Assembly: GCA_016870515.1 (NCBI GenBank)
Contig: VGBL01000003.1
Span: 1-64,000, forward strand
DNA from: Actinomycetota bacterium
Lineage (GTDB): Bacteria; Actinomycetota; Actinomycetes; S36-B12
Direction: 5' to 3'
Length of the DNA stretch: 64,000 nucleotides
The notes under the pieces: generated by a model
The model's input: the letters and a program-made list of their open reading frames with translations, nothing else
What the model was told of the DNA's origin: nothing
Database searches by the model: none
Shown here: positions 1 through 9,069 of the stretch, piece after piece
Layout: the number at the start of each line of letters is the position of its first letter
How positions within the stretch are numbered: position 1 is the first letter of the stretch
Made by a program: the position numbers and the translations under genes

Positions 1-822
1 GTAGGACTCCAGGTCGTCGAGGCGCTCGTCGACGGGGCGCCCGGAGCCACTGCGCATCAGGTGGCCGAGGCCTGCCTTGAGCGCCCGCGGCACCGCGATC
101 AGCGGAGTTCCGGTAATGACGAGAAGTCCGAAGATCGCCAGGAGGCCGAGCAGCACCCCGGCGACCACGGGCCCGAGGGCCGCAGCGATCGGAGCGGTCG
201 CGACCCATCCGACGATTCCCGCGCCCGATGACAGCGCGTCGAGTCCATCACTGGGGGTCGGCAGGCCCTGGATGAGATGCCAGATGCCAGCGGCGGCGAT
301 CAGTAGTGCCAGGCCACCGACGAGAAGGCGCCCGTTGGTGACATGGTCCTCGGGCGCGCGCAGGGTGCGCCACGCCATCACAAGCAGGATCACCGGCACA
401 AACACGTCGAAGGCGCCCACGAAATACGACGACACGGTGCCGAGCCCGACGGTGAACCACCCGTCGACGCCGAACCACACGGCCGCGGCCGTGATCACCG
501 CGAGCGCGACGAAGAGCAGGCCCAGCCCGTCGCGGCGGTGGACATCGTCGAGGTCTCGGGCGTCCGATCCGATACGGCGGGCCGCTCCCCCGATGGCTCC
601 GGCAATGCCCAGCCAGACGGCCCGAATCGCACGGCCCAGGGCGGCGATCATGCGGGCGACCGGTCCGGGACCGCTGCGCGGGGCCGGACGACGGGCACTG
701 GCGCTGCGGGCCGACGCCTTGGCCTTGGGGCGAGCCGCGGGCTTGGCGGCAGGCTTGGTCGCCGGGCGCCGGGTGGAGGTGCCGCGACGGTTGCGCGCGG
801 GCGCGCTGGAACGACTCGCCAT
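1..822 (-). CDS. ftsK: DNA translocase FtsK, N-terminal part (cut by window edge)
   Basis: The minus-strand frame reads from ATG at 822 off the left edge (274 codons, no stop). The first ~55 residues are a basic Ala/Arg/Lys/Pro-rich tail. Several hydrophobic segments follow, near residues 97-117, 128-145, 162-178 and 210-235, matching the membrane-anchoring N-terminus of FtsK/SpoIIIE translocases, which pump DNA through the closing septum during division. The ATPase motor would lie outside the window. Placement just downstream of rnj and dapA on the same strand is the usual actinobacterial ftsK position. It has its own likely leaderless promoter (see 823-834). The assignment rests on membrane topology plus synteny, because the diagnostic motor motifs are not visible. 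Confidence 0.82.
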   Translation of the reverse strand, partial: MASRSSAPARNRRGTSTRRPATKPAAKPAARPKAKASARSASARRPAPRSGPGPVARMIAALGRAIRAVWLGIAGAIGGAARRIGSDARDLDDVHRRDGLGLLFVALAVITAAAVWFGVDGWFTVGLGTVSSYFVGAFDVFVPVILLVMAWRTLRAPEDHVTNGRLLVGGLALLIAAAGIWHLIQGLPTPSDGLDALSSGAGIVGWVATAPIAAALGPVVAGVLLGLLAIFGLLVITGTPLIAVPRALKAGLGHLMRSGSGRPVDERLDDLESY

Positions 823-834
823 GTCCCGAGGGTA
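823..834 (-). promoter_or_regulatory. Probable -10 box of leaderless ftsK transcript
   Basis: On the minus strand TACCCT (834-829) is followed by exactly six bases and then the ftsK ATG at 822, with no Shine-Dalgarno sequence between. The box sits inside a perfect 12-bp palindrome, GAGGGTACCCTC (828-839). The same 13-bp block recurs upstream of rimP (38005-38017). Confidence 0.5.
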
Positions 835-885
835 CCCTCCGGTAACACCTTCACCGTGGGGCACACGCGACACGCGTGTCGCTTT

Positions 886-2571
886 CTAGGCCTCCACCAC
901 CACGGGGATGATCATGGGCCGCCGGCGATGGGTCTGCGAGACCCACCGGCCCACGACACGACGGACCCGCTGCTGGAGCTGACGGGCATCGACCACCCCG
1001 TCGGCCAGGGCGGTCTCGAGCTCGCGGCGAACTTCGTCGCGCACCGGCTTGAGGACCTCGGGGTCCTCATGGAAGCCACGCGCCTCGATCTCCGGGCCGG
1101 CCACGACCTTGCCCTCGATGATGTCGACAGCGGCGAAGATGGAGATGAAACCCTCCTCGCCGAGCACGCGCCGGTCGGTGAGCGCCGCCTCAGTGATGTC
1201 TCCCACGCTGGCGCCGTCGACAAAGACGTAACCCACGGGGAGTGCGCCTACGATCGAGGCGACTCCGTCGACAAGGTCGACCACGACGCCGTCTTCGGCC
1301 AGGACGATTCGATCCGTGGGTACGCCGGTGCGCGCCGCGAGCGCCGCATTGGCTCTCAGGTGCCGCCACTCGCCGTGGACGGGCATGACGTTGCGGGGCT
1401 TGACGATGTTGTAGACCCACAGGAGCTCGCCCGCGGACGCGTGCCCCGATACGTGGACGAGTGCATTGCCTCGGTGGATGACTGTGGCACCCGAGCGCGT
1501 GAGTCCATTGATCACGCGGTTGACCGCGTTCTCGTTGCCGGGGATGAGCGAGGAAGCGAGGATGACCGTGTCGTCGGGGCCGATCTTGATGTTGTGATCG
1601 TTGTTGGCGATGCGCGAGAGCACCGCCATGGGCTCGCCCTGCGAACCCGTGCAGACCAGGACGGCCTCGTCGTCGGGCAGTTCGGCGAGCTCGTCGCTCG
1701 AGACCACGACACCGCCCGGGATCGTGAGGTAGCCGAGGTCGCGGGCGACGTTCATGTTGCGCACCATCGACCGGCCGACAAAAGCGACCTTGCGCCCGTG
1801 CGTTGCGGCTGTGTCGATGATTTGCTGTACGCGATGGATGTGTGACGCGAACGAGGCAACGATGATGCGTCCGCGAGCCCGGGAGAAGACCGAGTCGAGG
1901 ACCGGCATGATGTCGCGCTCGCTGGGGATGAAGCCGGGCACCTCCGCATTGGTGGAGTCGACAAGGAAGAGGTCCACGCCCTCATCACCCAGGCGCGCGA
2001 ATCCGTTGAGGTCGGTGATTCGACCGTCGAGGGGCAATTGGTCGACCTTGAAGTCGCCCGTGTGGAGCACGAGCCCCGCAGGAGTGCGAATGGTCAGTGC
2101 CAGGGCATCGGGGATCGAGTGATTGACGGCGAGGAACCCAAGGTCGAACGGCCCCACGCGCTCGCTCTGGCCCTCGCGCACCTCGAGCGTGTAGGGCGTG
2201 ATGCGTGATTCGCGCAGCTTGGCCTCGACAAGGGCCAGGGTCAGGCGCGAGCCGATGAGCGGGATGTCGGGGCGTTCGCGCAGCAGGAAGGGCAGCGCCC
2301 CGATGTGGTCCTCGTGACCGTGCGTTAGCACGACGGCCTCGATGTCGCCGAGCCGATCCATGATCGGCCCGAAGTCCGGGAGGATGAGGTCGACGCCCGG
2401 CTGGGAGTCCTCGGGAAAGAGCACCCCGCAGTCGACGATCAGCAAATTGCCGTCGTAGTCGAAGACCGTCATGTTGCGACCGATCTCGCCAAGACCGCCC
2501 AGCGCGTAAATGCGCAGTGCGCCGTCGGCAAGCGGCGGTGGCGGAGGAAGCTCGGGGTGCGGATGGCTCAC
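886..2571 (-). CDS. rnj: Ribonuclease J
   Basis: Metallo-beta-lactamase/beta-CASP ribonuclease of about 561 aa that processes and degrades RNA from 5' ends and internally. The zinc-binding HxHxDH motif is at residues 84-89 (HGHEDH). A second metal site lies in HTGDFK, and the beta-CASP part contains the VHGEWRHLRAN stretch. The frame stays open far upstream, but the N-terminal extension there is translated dapA antisense-type sequence. GTG at 2571 gives the family start and overlaps the dapA stop as GTGA, implying translational coupling. The order dapA-rnj-ftsK is conserved in Actinobacteria. Confidence in identity is very high; the start is well supported by the overlap. Confidence 0.95.
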   Translation of the reverse strand: MSHPHPELPPPPPLADGALRIYALGGLGEIGRNMTVFDYDGNLLIVDCGVLFPEDSQPGVDLILPDFGPIMDRLGDIEAVVLTHGHEDHIGALPFLLRERPDIPLIGSRLTLALVEAKLRESRITPYTLEVREGQSERVGPFDLGFLAVNHSIPDALALTIRTPAGLVLHTGDFKVDQLPLDGRITDLNGFARLGDEGVDLFLVDSTNAEVPGFIPSERDIMPVLDSVFSRARGRIIVASFASHIHRVQQIIDTAATHGRKVAFVGRSMVRNMNVARDLGYLTIPGGVVVSSDELAELPDDEAVLVCTGSQGEPMAVLSRIANNDHNIKIGPDDTVILASSLIPGNENAVNRVINGLTRSGATVIHRGNALVHVSGHASAGELLWVYNIVKPRNVMPVHGEWRHLRANAALAARTGVPTDRIVLAEDGVVVDLVDGVASIVGALPVGYVFVDGASVGDITEAALTDRRVLGEEGFISIFAAVDIIEGKVVAGPEIEARGFHEDPEVLKPVRDEVRRELETALADGVVDARQLQQRVRRVVGRWVSQTHRRRPMIIPVVVEA

Positions 2572-3473
2572 GGGCCGTCCAGGCTGACGCCGCCGTCGCG
2601 CAGATCGCGCTCCAATTGCTCGATCTGGCTGGCGGTGGCATCGATCAGTGGTGAGCGCACCGGCCCCGCGGGCAGGCCCTTGAGGTTGAGCGCGGCCTTG
2701 GTCAAGATCGCTCCCTGCGTGCGGAAGATGCCGGTGTAGACGGGCAGCAGCGCACGATTGATGCCGACCGCCTCGCACACGTCTCCGCCGTGGAAGGCCA
2801 GCGCCATGGCCCGAATCCGATCGGCGACAAGGTGACCCACGACTGAGATGAAGCCATTGGCGCCGACGGCGAGCAGGGGCAGGTTGAGCATGTCGTCGCC
2901 GGAGTACCACCCGAGGTCGCAGCGGGCCATGGCCCACTGAGCGGACTCGAGGTCTCCCTTAGCGTCCTTGTTGGCCACGATGCGGGGGTGGTCGGCAAGG
3001 CGCACGAGCGTCTCCACCTCGATAGCCACCCCAGTGCGCTTGGGAATGTCATAGGTGATCACCGGAAGCTCCGTGGCATCGGCGACGGCGCGGAAGTGGT
3101 GGATTAGACCCTCCTGGGGCGGCCGGTTGTAGTAGGGCGTGACGACCAGCAGTCCATCGGCTCCCGCGGCCGCCGCCTCACGGGCGAGGTGCACGGAGTG
3201 CGCCGTGTCGGAGGTGCCCACGCCCGCGATGACGCGCGCCCGGTCACCCACGGCCTCCTTCACCGCACGGATGACGGCGGCCTTCTCATCGTCCGTCGTC
3301 GTCGCCGACTCACCCGTCGTTCCGTTGACGACGAGCCCGTCGTTGCCCAGCGAATCGACGAGGTACCCCGCGAGGCGCTGAGTGCCGATGACGTCAAGAC
3401 CGCCGTCGCGATCGAACGGCGTCGCCATCGCGGTGAGTACGACCCCGATGGGTCCGACGGGTGGCACGGGCAT
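2568..3473 (-). CDS. dapA: 4-hydroxy-tetrahydrodipicolinate synthase
   Basis: Condenses pyruvate with L-aspartate semialdehyde, the first committed step of the diaminopimelate/lysine pathway. The 301 aa match the family length. Visible signatures are GTTGES (51-56), the YYN loop (114-116), the active-site tyrosine in TYDIP (Tyr141) and the Schiff-base lysine in ANKDAKGD (Lys169). It lies 15 bp downstream of thyX and its stop overlaps the rnj GTG. The pathway partner dapB is at 10048-10800 in the same chromosomal block, as is usual in Actinobacteria. Confidence 0.95.
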   Translation of the reverse strand: MPVPPVGPIGVVLTAMATPFDRDGGLDVIGTQRLAGYLVDSLGNDGLVVNGTTGESATTTDDEKAAVIRAVKEAVGDRARVIAGVGTSDTAHSVHLAREAAAAGADGLLVVTPYYNRPPQEGLIHHFRAVADATELPVITYDIPKRTGVAIEVETLVRLADHPRIVANKDAKGDLESAQWAMARCDLGWYSGDDMLNLPLLAVGANGFISVVGHLVADRIRAMALAFHGGDVCEAVGINRALLPVYTGIFRTQGAILTKAALNLKGLPAGPVRSPLIDATASQIEQLERDLRDGGVSLDGP

Positions 3474-3488
3474 GGCGTCAGGCTACCG

Positions 3489-4214
3489 CTACGGAGCGAC
3501 CCGGCCGTTGGCCGCGAATGCGTCGTGGGTGATCGGCATCAGCGCTGCCCACTCGGTTTCCATCAGGCCAGCCACCATCTCGATCTCGCGCTGCGGGAAT
3601 GACGGGAAGTGACTGTCGGGATGCTTGGTGCGAAGCGATAGGAAGTTCATGAGGGCCCGGGCATTCATCGTGACGTACATCGACGAGTACGTCGTGACCG
3701 GCAGCACGATGCGCGCGACCTCACGCGCCACACCTGCAGCCAGCATCTCCTGGTAGGCCGCGTAGGCCTGTCGACAGGACGCCTCGGTCTGCTCCACCAC
3801 GATGCGGTGCTGCTCGGGCGTGCCCGGCACGAACTCGTAGGCGCCGGGCTTGCCCTTCTGGACGAGATTGCGCTCGGGGCCGGGCACGTAGAAGACCGGG
3901 CGCAGCTCGCGGTAGCGACCGCTCTCCTCGTTGTAGGAGGCGATGCGATGCCGCATGAACTCGCGGAAGACGAAGATGGGCGCGGAGACGAAGTAGGTCA
4001 GGGAGGTGTGCTCGAACGGCGTACCGTGACGGTCGCGCATCAGATAGTTGATGAGCCCGCGCGCCTTCTCGGGATCGGCGTCGACGTCCTCCAGCGAGGA
4101 CTCGCCCTTGGTGGACACCCGGGCGGCCCATATGACATCCGAGTCGCGAGCCGTCGCCTTGACGAGCTCCACGGTCATGTCACTGCGGAACGAGATGGCC
4201 TCGGCCTCCGACAC
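3489..4214 (-). CDS. thyX: Flavin-dependent thymidylate synthase ThyX
   Basis: Makes dTMP from dUMP using FAD, NADPH and methylene-tetrahydrofolate. The ThyX signature RHRxxSxNExSxRY is complete at residues 88-101 (RHRIASYNEESGRY). The product is about 241 aa. GTG at 4214 is chosen because AAGGAGG lies four bases upstream (4219-4225). An in-frame ATG at 4235 is a possible alternative that adds seven residues. It is transcribed divergently from the GNAT gene at 4281 and leads into dapA, as in many Actinobacteria. Confidence 0.94.
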   Translation of the reverse strand: MSEAEAISFRSDMTVELVKATARDSDVIWAARVSTKGESSLEDVDADPEKARGLINYLMRDRHGTPFEHTSLTYFVSAPIFVFREFMRHRIASYNEESGRYRELRPVFYVPGPERNLVQKGKPGAYEFVPGTPEQHRIVVEQTEASCRQAYAAYQEMLAAGVAREVARIVLPVTTYSSMYVTMNARALMNFLSLRTKHPDSHFPSFPQREIEMVAGLMETEWAALMPITHDAFAANGRVAP

Positions 4215-4280
4215 GTGCCCTCCTTGAGTCGACATGACCCTACCCGCGGACAACCGTCCCCCCGGTGATAGGCAGGGGTC

Positions 4281-4841
4281 ATGTCCGGTGCCGCAGGGGT
4301 TCGCCTCGCCCGCACGTCGGACGTCGATGACGTGGCCGCCGTCCAAATCCGGGCCTGGCGATCGGCCTACGGCTCGTTGCTGCCCCCGGAGGTCCTCGAC
4401 ACCCTCGATGCGGCTGACATCGCGCTGGAATGGGGGCGTGCACTCCTGATGCCGGGAGCGCATCGGCTGCTCGTCGCAACCGACGACGACGGGCAGGTTG
4501 TCGGTGCTACCAGTCTGGGGCCGTCGACCGATCCCGACGTTCGCGACGTCGGAGAGATCGAGCTCTTCGTCGTGGATCCGGACCAGCGTGGGCAAGGGCA
4601 CGGCTCGCGGCTCCTCAACGCGTGCGTCGACCTGCTCGCGCAGTCCGGATACACCGAGGCCGTGACCTGGATTCCACTGGACGACGAGCCGCGTCGCGCC
4701 TTCCTGCTGTCTGCTGGCTGGGGCCCTGACGGCGCCTATCGCGACCTGCTGGTGATCGGCGAGCAGGTCGTGCGCGAAGTGCGCCTGGGCACTCGCATCG
4801 TGGACGACCTCACTCCGGGAGCAGATTCCCCGGATTCATGA
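4281..4841 (+). CDS. GNAT-family N-acetyltransferase
   Basis: A 186-aa single-domain acetyltransferase. The N-terminal part (VRLARTSDVDDVAAVQIRAW) is the usual beta1-alpha1 entry. The acetyl-CoA loop is RGQGHGSRLL after the beta4 strand (IELFVVDPDQ), about residues 92-112. Substrate is unknown: the RimI-like fold covers protein, small-molecule and antibiotic acetylation. It starts 66 bp from thyX on the opposite strand. A TAGGCA hexamer lies six bases before the ATG, so a leaderless start is possible. Its last 32 bases overlap the 3' end of the flavoenzyme gene on the other strand. Confidence 0.85.
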   Translation: MSGAAGVRLARTSDVDDVAAVQIRAWRSAYGSLLPPEVLDTLDAADIALEWGRALLMPGAHRLLVATDDDGQVVGATSLGPSTDPDVRDVGEIELFVVDPDQRGQGHGSRLLNACVDLLAQSGYTEAVTWIPLDDEPRRAFLLSAGWGPDGAYRDLLVIGEQVVREVRLGTRIVDDLTPGADSPDS

Positions 4842-6459
4842 CGCCCTCGGGATCGACCTGTTGCTTCACCGACCGCAACACGTCGATGCCAAGCGGGCCG
4901 ATCTCGCCCACCAACCACGGCGCATGATCGCGGCCGACCGCATGGTGATGCGTGATGGTGGCTCCCTCGGCGGCGATGGCGTCGGTGACCGCCCGCTTGG
5001 CCCGGGCCCACTGCCCAACCGGATCGGACTGGTCGGCGACCGCGATGACGGTCGTGTAGAGCGAGGCGCCGGTCTCATAAACGTGCGAGACGTGCGACAT
5101 GACGTAGGGACCCGGGCGCGGACCGAGCGCGCGGGATAACGCCGCGACAACGGCATCGTGCAGTGCCGGCAGGCCCGCCCACGACGTCGCTGTCTCGACC
5201 GTCTCGACCAGGTAGCCCGCGTCCATCAAGGTGTCGCGCAGTAACGGCCCCTCGAAGCGGTGCCGACGCCACGACTGCCCCGCGCGGCGACCGAGGCTCA
5301 CCGCGCCGTGTCGCTTCAGGACACGCCACGTGGCTGAGCGGCGATCGCGCGTCATGTCACGATCGACACCCTCCCAGCCCAGGATCGCCAGCGACGCCCG
5401 GTCGACGTCGACCCCGCGCACACGCAGGTATCGCGCCAGGGCCGCACCCATCAGACCCCCGGGCGCCGACATCAGCAGGGTCGTGCGCGTCTCATCGGCA
5501 TCCGACAGCCGCATAACGTCTGCCGTCGCGCGCGACTGCGCGGCTTCGCGGAATGCCTCTCGGCCCGCGGCGAAGTCCGGCAGCAGGACGCCCTCGTAGA
5601 TCCGCTCCTCGGGCAGTCGCCGCACGCGCAGGCCCACGCGGGTGATGACTCCGAGGCTGCCCTCGCTGCCGACGAAGAGTTCGCTCAGGTCAGGCCCCGC
5701 CGCTGACGACGGCCCGCGGCCGAGGTCGATCGATCCCGCGGGGGTCGCGACGGTGAGCGACTCGACCATGTCGTCACTGCGCCCATAGCCGGTGGACGCC
5801 TGGCCGGACGATCGTGTGGCGATGTAGCCCCCGATGCTGGCGCGCTGCCACGACTGGGGCAGGTGCCCGAGCGTGAAGCCGCGCGCTGCCAACAGCGCCT
5901 CCAGTCGCGGGCCGGTGATGCCCGGCTCGACGTGCGCGATGGCGGACGTCGTATCGAGGTCGACCAGCGAAATCATCCGCCGCAGCGATAGGGCGATGTG
6001 CGGCCGCCCGGCGCGCAGTCCGCCCACCACGGAGGTGCCACCACCCAGTGGCACAACCGCAATGCCGCGCGCGGAGCACAGGCGAAGCACATCGACCACC
6101 TGCTCGTGCGTATGGGGAGAGACCACAGCGTCGGGGGCATCGGCTGCATCTCCCGAGCGACGCCGCGCGTAGTCGGTGTACGACGCGCCGCCCAGATGGG
6201 CCAGCCGAGACACGCGATCAGTGGCCACGTGATCATCGCCCACGACCGAGGCGAGCGCAGCCAGGTCATCGGCTTTCACGCGCCCCTCGGAAAGCACCCA
6301 CTGGTCCGGTCCCTGAGCAAGCCAGGGGTTCGCGATGCCGACGTGCTCGCGCAGGAATTCGCGCATATCGGGCTGGAGCGTCACCGGTTCCTTCGGGGTG
6401 CCCCACCGATACGACAGGTCACCGGCCTCGGACATGGGCACAGTCTGGCACCGCCTCAC
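4810..6459 (-). CDS. FAD-binding oxidase, alkyl-dihydroxyacetonephosphate synthase-like
   Basis: About 549 aa of the vanillyl-alcohol-oxidase flavoprotein family. The FAD-binding domain (FAD_binding_4 type) has VVPLGGGTSVVGGL near residue 145, SIGGYIATRSSGQAS near 215, and VGSEGSLGVIT near 265. A C-terminal FAD-oxidase cap follows, ending PEGVMNPGN. The start of the catalytic part (SYRWGTPKEP) resembles alkylglycerone-phosphate synthases rather than D-lactate dehydrogenases. A role in ether-lipid or DHAP-linked metabolism is therefore plausible, and divergence from glpD fits. GTG at 6459 has GAGG seven bases upstream; ATG at 6435 is an alternative without an RBS. Confidence 0.8.
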   Translation of the reverse strand: MRRCQTVPMSEAGDLSYRWGTPKEPVTLQPDMREFLREHVGIANPWLAQGPDQWVLSEGRVKADDLAALASVVGDDHVATDRVSRLAHLGGASYTDYARRRSGDAADAPDAVVSPHTHEQVVDVLRLCSARGIAVVPLGGGTSVVGGLRAGRPHIALSLRRMISLVDLDTTSAIAHVEPGITGPRLEALLAARGFTLGHLPQSWQRASIGGYIATRSSGQASTGYGRSDDMVESLTVATPAGSIDLGRGPSSAAGPDLSELFVGSEGSLGVITRVGLRVRRLPEERIYEGVLLPDFAAGREAFREAAQSRATADVMRLSDADETRTTLLMSAPGGLMGAALARYLRVRGVDVDRASLAILGWEGVDRDMTRDRRSATWRVLKRHGAVSLGRRAGQSWRRHRFEGPLLRDTLMDAGYLVETVETATSWAGLPALHDAVVAALSRALGPRPGPYVMSHVSHVYETGASLYTTVIAVADQSDPVGQWARAKRAVTDAIAAEGATITHHHAVGRDHAPWLVGEIGPLGIDVLRSVKQQVDPEGVMNPGNLLPE

Positions 6460-6479
6460 CTGACTACCTCAGCGCATGG

Positions 6480-6491
6480 CACGCTGCCGTC
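6480..6491 (+). promoter_or_regulatory. Probable -10 box for leaderless glpD
   Basis: CACGCT (6480-6485) lies six bases before the glpD ATG, with no Shine-Dalgarno sequence in between. The divergent flavoenzyme starts only 32 bp away, so the two promoters must overlap each other or the opposite gene. Confidence 0.35.
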
Positions 6492-8048
6492 ATGCCCGCC
6501 CCCACGACCACGGCCGACCTGACGCGCGCGCGTCGGGAGCGAGATCGCGATGCCCTTGCCGCGGGCGAGTCCGTCGACGTCCTCGTGGTCGGAGGCGGGG
6601 TGACCGGCGTCGGCGTCGCTCTCGATGCCGCCACGCGCGGCCTTTCGACCGCGCTCATCGAGGCCGAGGACATCGCCTTCGGCACATCGCGCTGGTCGAG
6701 CAAGCTCATCCACGGAGGCCTGCGCTATCTCGCGCACGGCGACATCGCCGTCGCCTGGGAGAGCGCGACCGAGCGCAGTCACCTCATGGGCACGATCGCC
6801 CCCCACCTCATCCGGCCGCTCCCCCACGTGATGCCCGCATTCGACGACACCGCCCTACGCGATCGGTTGCTCGTAGGCGCGGGCCTGCGTGCCGCCGACC
6901 TGCTGCGCGTCATCGCGCGCACCCCGCGCGGCTCCCTTGCCCGGCCGCGCAGCATCGGCGCCGATCAGGTCGTCTCCCTCGTGCCCGGGGTCGACGCGAC
7001 CCGCCTGCGCGGGGGCACGGTGCACTGGGACGGCCAGGTCGTCGACGATGCACGATTGGTCGTCTCGATTGCCCGGACGGCGGCGTCCTACGGCGCACGC
7101 ATTCTCACGCGCACACGGGCCCTGTCGGTCACCGGCGGCGGTGCACGCGTGCGCGACACGCTCACGGGAGAGTCCTACGACATCCAGGCGCGACACGTGA
7201 TCGTGGCAACGGGCGTGTGGACCGGTGACCTCGATCCCGACACACGCATCGTGGCCTCGCGGGGGTCGCATGCCCTGCTCGATCCGCGCGCACTCGGGTA
7301 TCCGCGGGCGGCCCTGACGGTGCCGGTCCCCGACGAGCGCGGTCGCTTTGTGTTCGCCCTCCCCACCACCGACGGCCCGGTGATCGCGGGCATCACCGAC
7401 GAGCCCGAGCCCGCCCCCATGCCCGACGTGCCCTCGGCCCCGCAGAAGGACATCGCGTGGATCCTGCAGCACCTGAGGAGTGCGCTCAGCCGGCCTTTGA
7501 CGAGCGACGACGTGATCGGCACCTACGCCGGGCTGCGTCCACTGGTCGCACCACCTGACGGAGGCGAGGCGGGCGACACCGCCGACATCTCCCGTCGGCA
7601 CCTCATTACGCACACGCCAGATGGTGTGGTTGTGATCACCGGCGGCAAGCTCACGACCTACCGCCGAATGGCGCAGGATGCAGTGCACGCGCTCGGCATC
7701 GACGAGCGGTGCATCACCGCGACGACCCCCCTGATCGGCGCGCAGCCCTACCTCACGCCCGCGCCGCCCGGCGTGCCCCCGCGACTGGTGCGCCATTACG
7801 GCTCCGAGGCTCCGCGGGTTGCCGCCTGGGCCGCCGACGACCCGTCTCTGATGCAGCCCGTGGCGGCTGGCGTGCCGGTGCTCGGCGTAGAGATCGTGCA
7901 CGCGGTGCGGGCCGAGGGCGCGCTCTCGCTCGATGACGTGCTCGAGCGCCGCACGCGCCTGTCGGTCACGCCGCAGGCGCTTGCGCGCGCGAGGGAACGG
8001 GTTGCACAGATAGCGTGCGCTAGCGATTCCGACGTGGAGGTGGCGTGA
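6492..8048 (+). CDS. glpD: Glycerol-3-phosphate dehydrogenase (FAD-dependent)
   Basis: Membrane-associated flavoenzyme (518 aa) that oxidises sn-glycerol 3-phosphate to DHAP and passes electrons to the quinone pool. The dinucleotide fold LVVGGGVTGVG lies at residues 31-41. The family block SSKLIHGGLRYL follows near residue 75. The C-terminus carries ITGGKLTTYRRMA and the DAO_C helical domain. The frame is open well upstream, but those residues are antisense to the flavoenzyme. ATG at 6492 gives the normal length. The stop overlaps the azlC start (GTGA), so glpD heads an operon with azlC, azlD and the PH-type gene. Confidence 0.94.
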   Translation: MPAPTTTADLTRARRERDRDALAAGESVDVLVVGGGVTGVGVALDAATRGLSTALIEAEDIAFGTSRWSSKLIHGGLRYLAHGDIAVAWESATERSHLMGTIAPHLIRPLPHVMPAFDDTALRDRLLVGAGLRAADLLRVIARTPRGSLARPRSIGADQVVSLVPGVDATRLRGGTVHWDGQVVDDARLVVSIARTAASYGARILTRTRALSVTGGGARVRDTLTGESYDIQARHVIVATGVWTGDLDPDTRIVASRGSHALLDPRALGYPRAALTVPVPDERGRFVFALPTTDGPVIAGITDEPEPAPMPDVPSAPQKDIAWILQHLRSALSRPLTSDDVIGTYAGLRPLVAPPDGGEAGDTADISRRHLITHTPDGVVVITGGKLTTYRRMAQDAVHALGIDERCITATTPLIGAQPYLTPAPPGVPPRLVRHYGSEAPRVAAWAADDPSLMQPVAAGVPVLGVEIVHAVRAEGALSLDDVLERRTRLSVTPQALARARERVAQIACASDSDVEVA

Positions 8049-8761
8049 GCGAGGAGCTCACCGATGCGAAAAAGCGGGCCATCCGCCGCGACGCCATCGG
8101 CCTCGGCGTTGGGACGGGCGCCTACGCGCTGTCCTTCGGCGCCCTGTCGGTGTCCGCCGGCCTGTCCATCTGGCAGACGCAGGCGCTGTCGCTGCTAATG
8201 TTCACCGGCGCATCGCAGTTCGCGCTCATCGCCATCCTGGGCGCTGGCGGCGGCGCCGTGGTTGCCGTGGCGACGGCCGCGCTCGTCGGCAGTCGCAACG
8301 CCTTTTACTCCATTCACATGGTGCGTGTTCTGCGACCCAGCGGCTGGCGGCGCCTAGCCGCCGCACAACTCACCATCGACGAGTCGACGGGCATGGCGGT
8401 CGGCCATGACGAGACCGATGCGGGAGCGCGACTGGCCTTCTGGTCGACGGGGATTGCGATCTTTATCTGCTGGAACGTCGGCACCCTGATCGGTGCGGTC
8501 GCTGCCGGACTGCTGGATGACCCGGCCGTTCTCGGGCTGGATGCCGCGGGACCCGCGGCATTCCTCGCGCTCATCTGGCCACGCCTGACGTCGTGGTCGA
8601 TGCGTGCTGTCTTCGCCGTATCGATGGCGTGCGCGGTCGCCTTCACGCCGTTCTGGCGCCCGGGCATCCCGGTGCTGATCGCGGGAGCCGCTGGCGTCGC
8701 GACCGGCCTGCTGCTCGCCCTGCCCGAGCTCCGCCGTGCCCGGGGAGGTGGGGCCGCGTGA
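8045..8761 (+). CDS. azlC: AzlC-type branched-chain amino acid exporter, large subunit
   Basis: 238 aa, highly hydrophobic, with the AzlC family core SFGALSVSAGLSIWQTQALS followed by MFTGASQFALIAILGAG near residues 30-65. AzlC and AzlD together form a two-component exporter of branched-chain amino acids or their analogues. GTG at 8045 overlaps the glpD stop by four bases, and its own stop overlaps the azlD start the same way. Substrate is inferred from the family only. Confidence 0.9.
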   Translation: MSEELTDAKKRAIRRDAIGLGVGTGAYALSFGALSVSAGLSIWQTQALSLLMFTGASQFALIAILGAGGGAVVAVATAALVGSRNAFYSIHMVRVLRPSGWRRLAAAQLTIDESTGMAVGHDETDAGARLAFWSTGIAIFICWNVGTLIGAVAAGLLDDPAVLGLDAAGPAAFLALIWPRLTSWSMRAVFAVSMACAVAFTPFWRPGIPVLIAGAAGVATGLLLALPELRRARGGGAA

Positions 8762-9069
8762 TCTGGACGATCGTGATCGTCGCCTCGATCGTCTGCTACG
8801 GCATCAAGCTGGGCGGCTACTCGGTGCCCCAGCGCTGGCTCGATCAACCGGTGGCGCAACGCGTCACCGTGCTGATGCCGGTCGCCCTGCTCTCGGCCCT
8901 CGTCGGGCTCTGGACGTTCACGAGCGGCACCACGGTGGAGGTCAATGCGCGCGTCGTCGGGCTCGCCACCGCTGTCGTGCTCCTTGTGGTGCGCGCACCG
9001 TTTCTCGTCGTCATCCTCGGCGCCGCCTTCGTCACGGCCGGCTTACGTGCCCTGGGGTGGATGCCGTGA
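8758..9069 (+). CDS. azlD: AzlD-type branched-chain amino acid exporter, small subunit
   Basis: 103 aa with three to four hydrophobic segments: IVIVASIVCYGIKLGGY, VLMPVALLSALVGLWTF, VVGLATAVVLLVVRAPFLVVIL and a short C-terminal one. This matches the AzlD partner of AzlC. GTG at 8758 is in a GTGA overlap with azlC. A longer open frame upstream is only the other frame of azlC. The two subunits are expected to be made in equal amounts through coupled translation. Confidence 0.9.
   Translation: MIWTIVIVASIVCYGIKLGGYSVPQRWLDQPVAQRVTVLMPVALLSALVGLWTFTSGTTVEVNARVVGLATAVVLLVVRAPFLVVILGAAFVTAGLRALGWMP

Noticed and set aside
343-1845. 500-codon open frame on the plus strand
   Set aside because: It lies antisense to ftsK and rnj, has low-complexity His/Arg/Asp-rich composition typical of high-GC shadow frames, and no recognisable domain.
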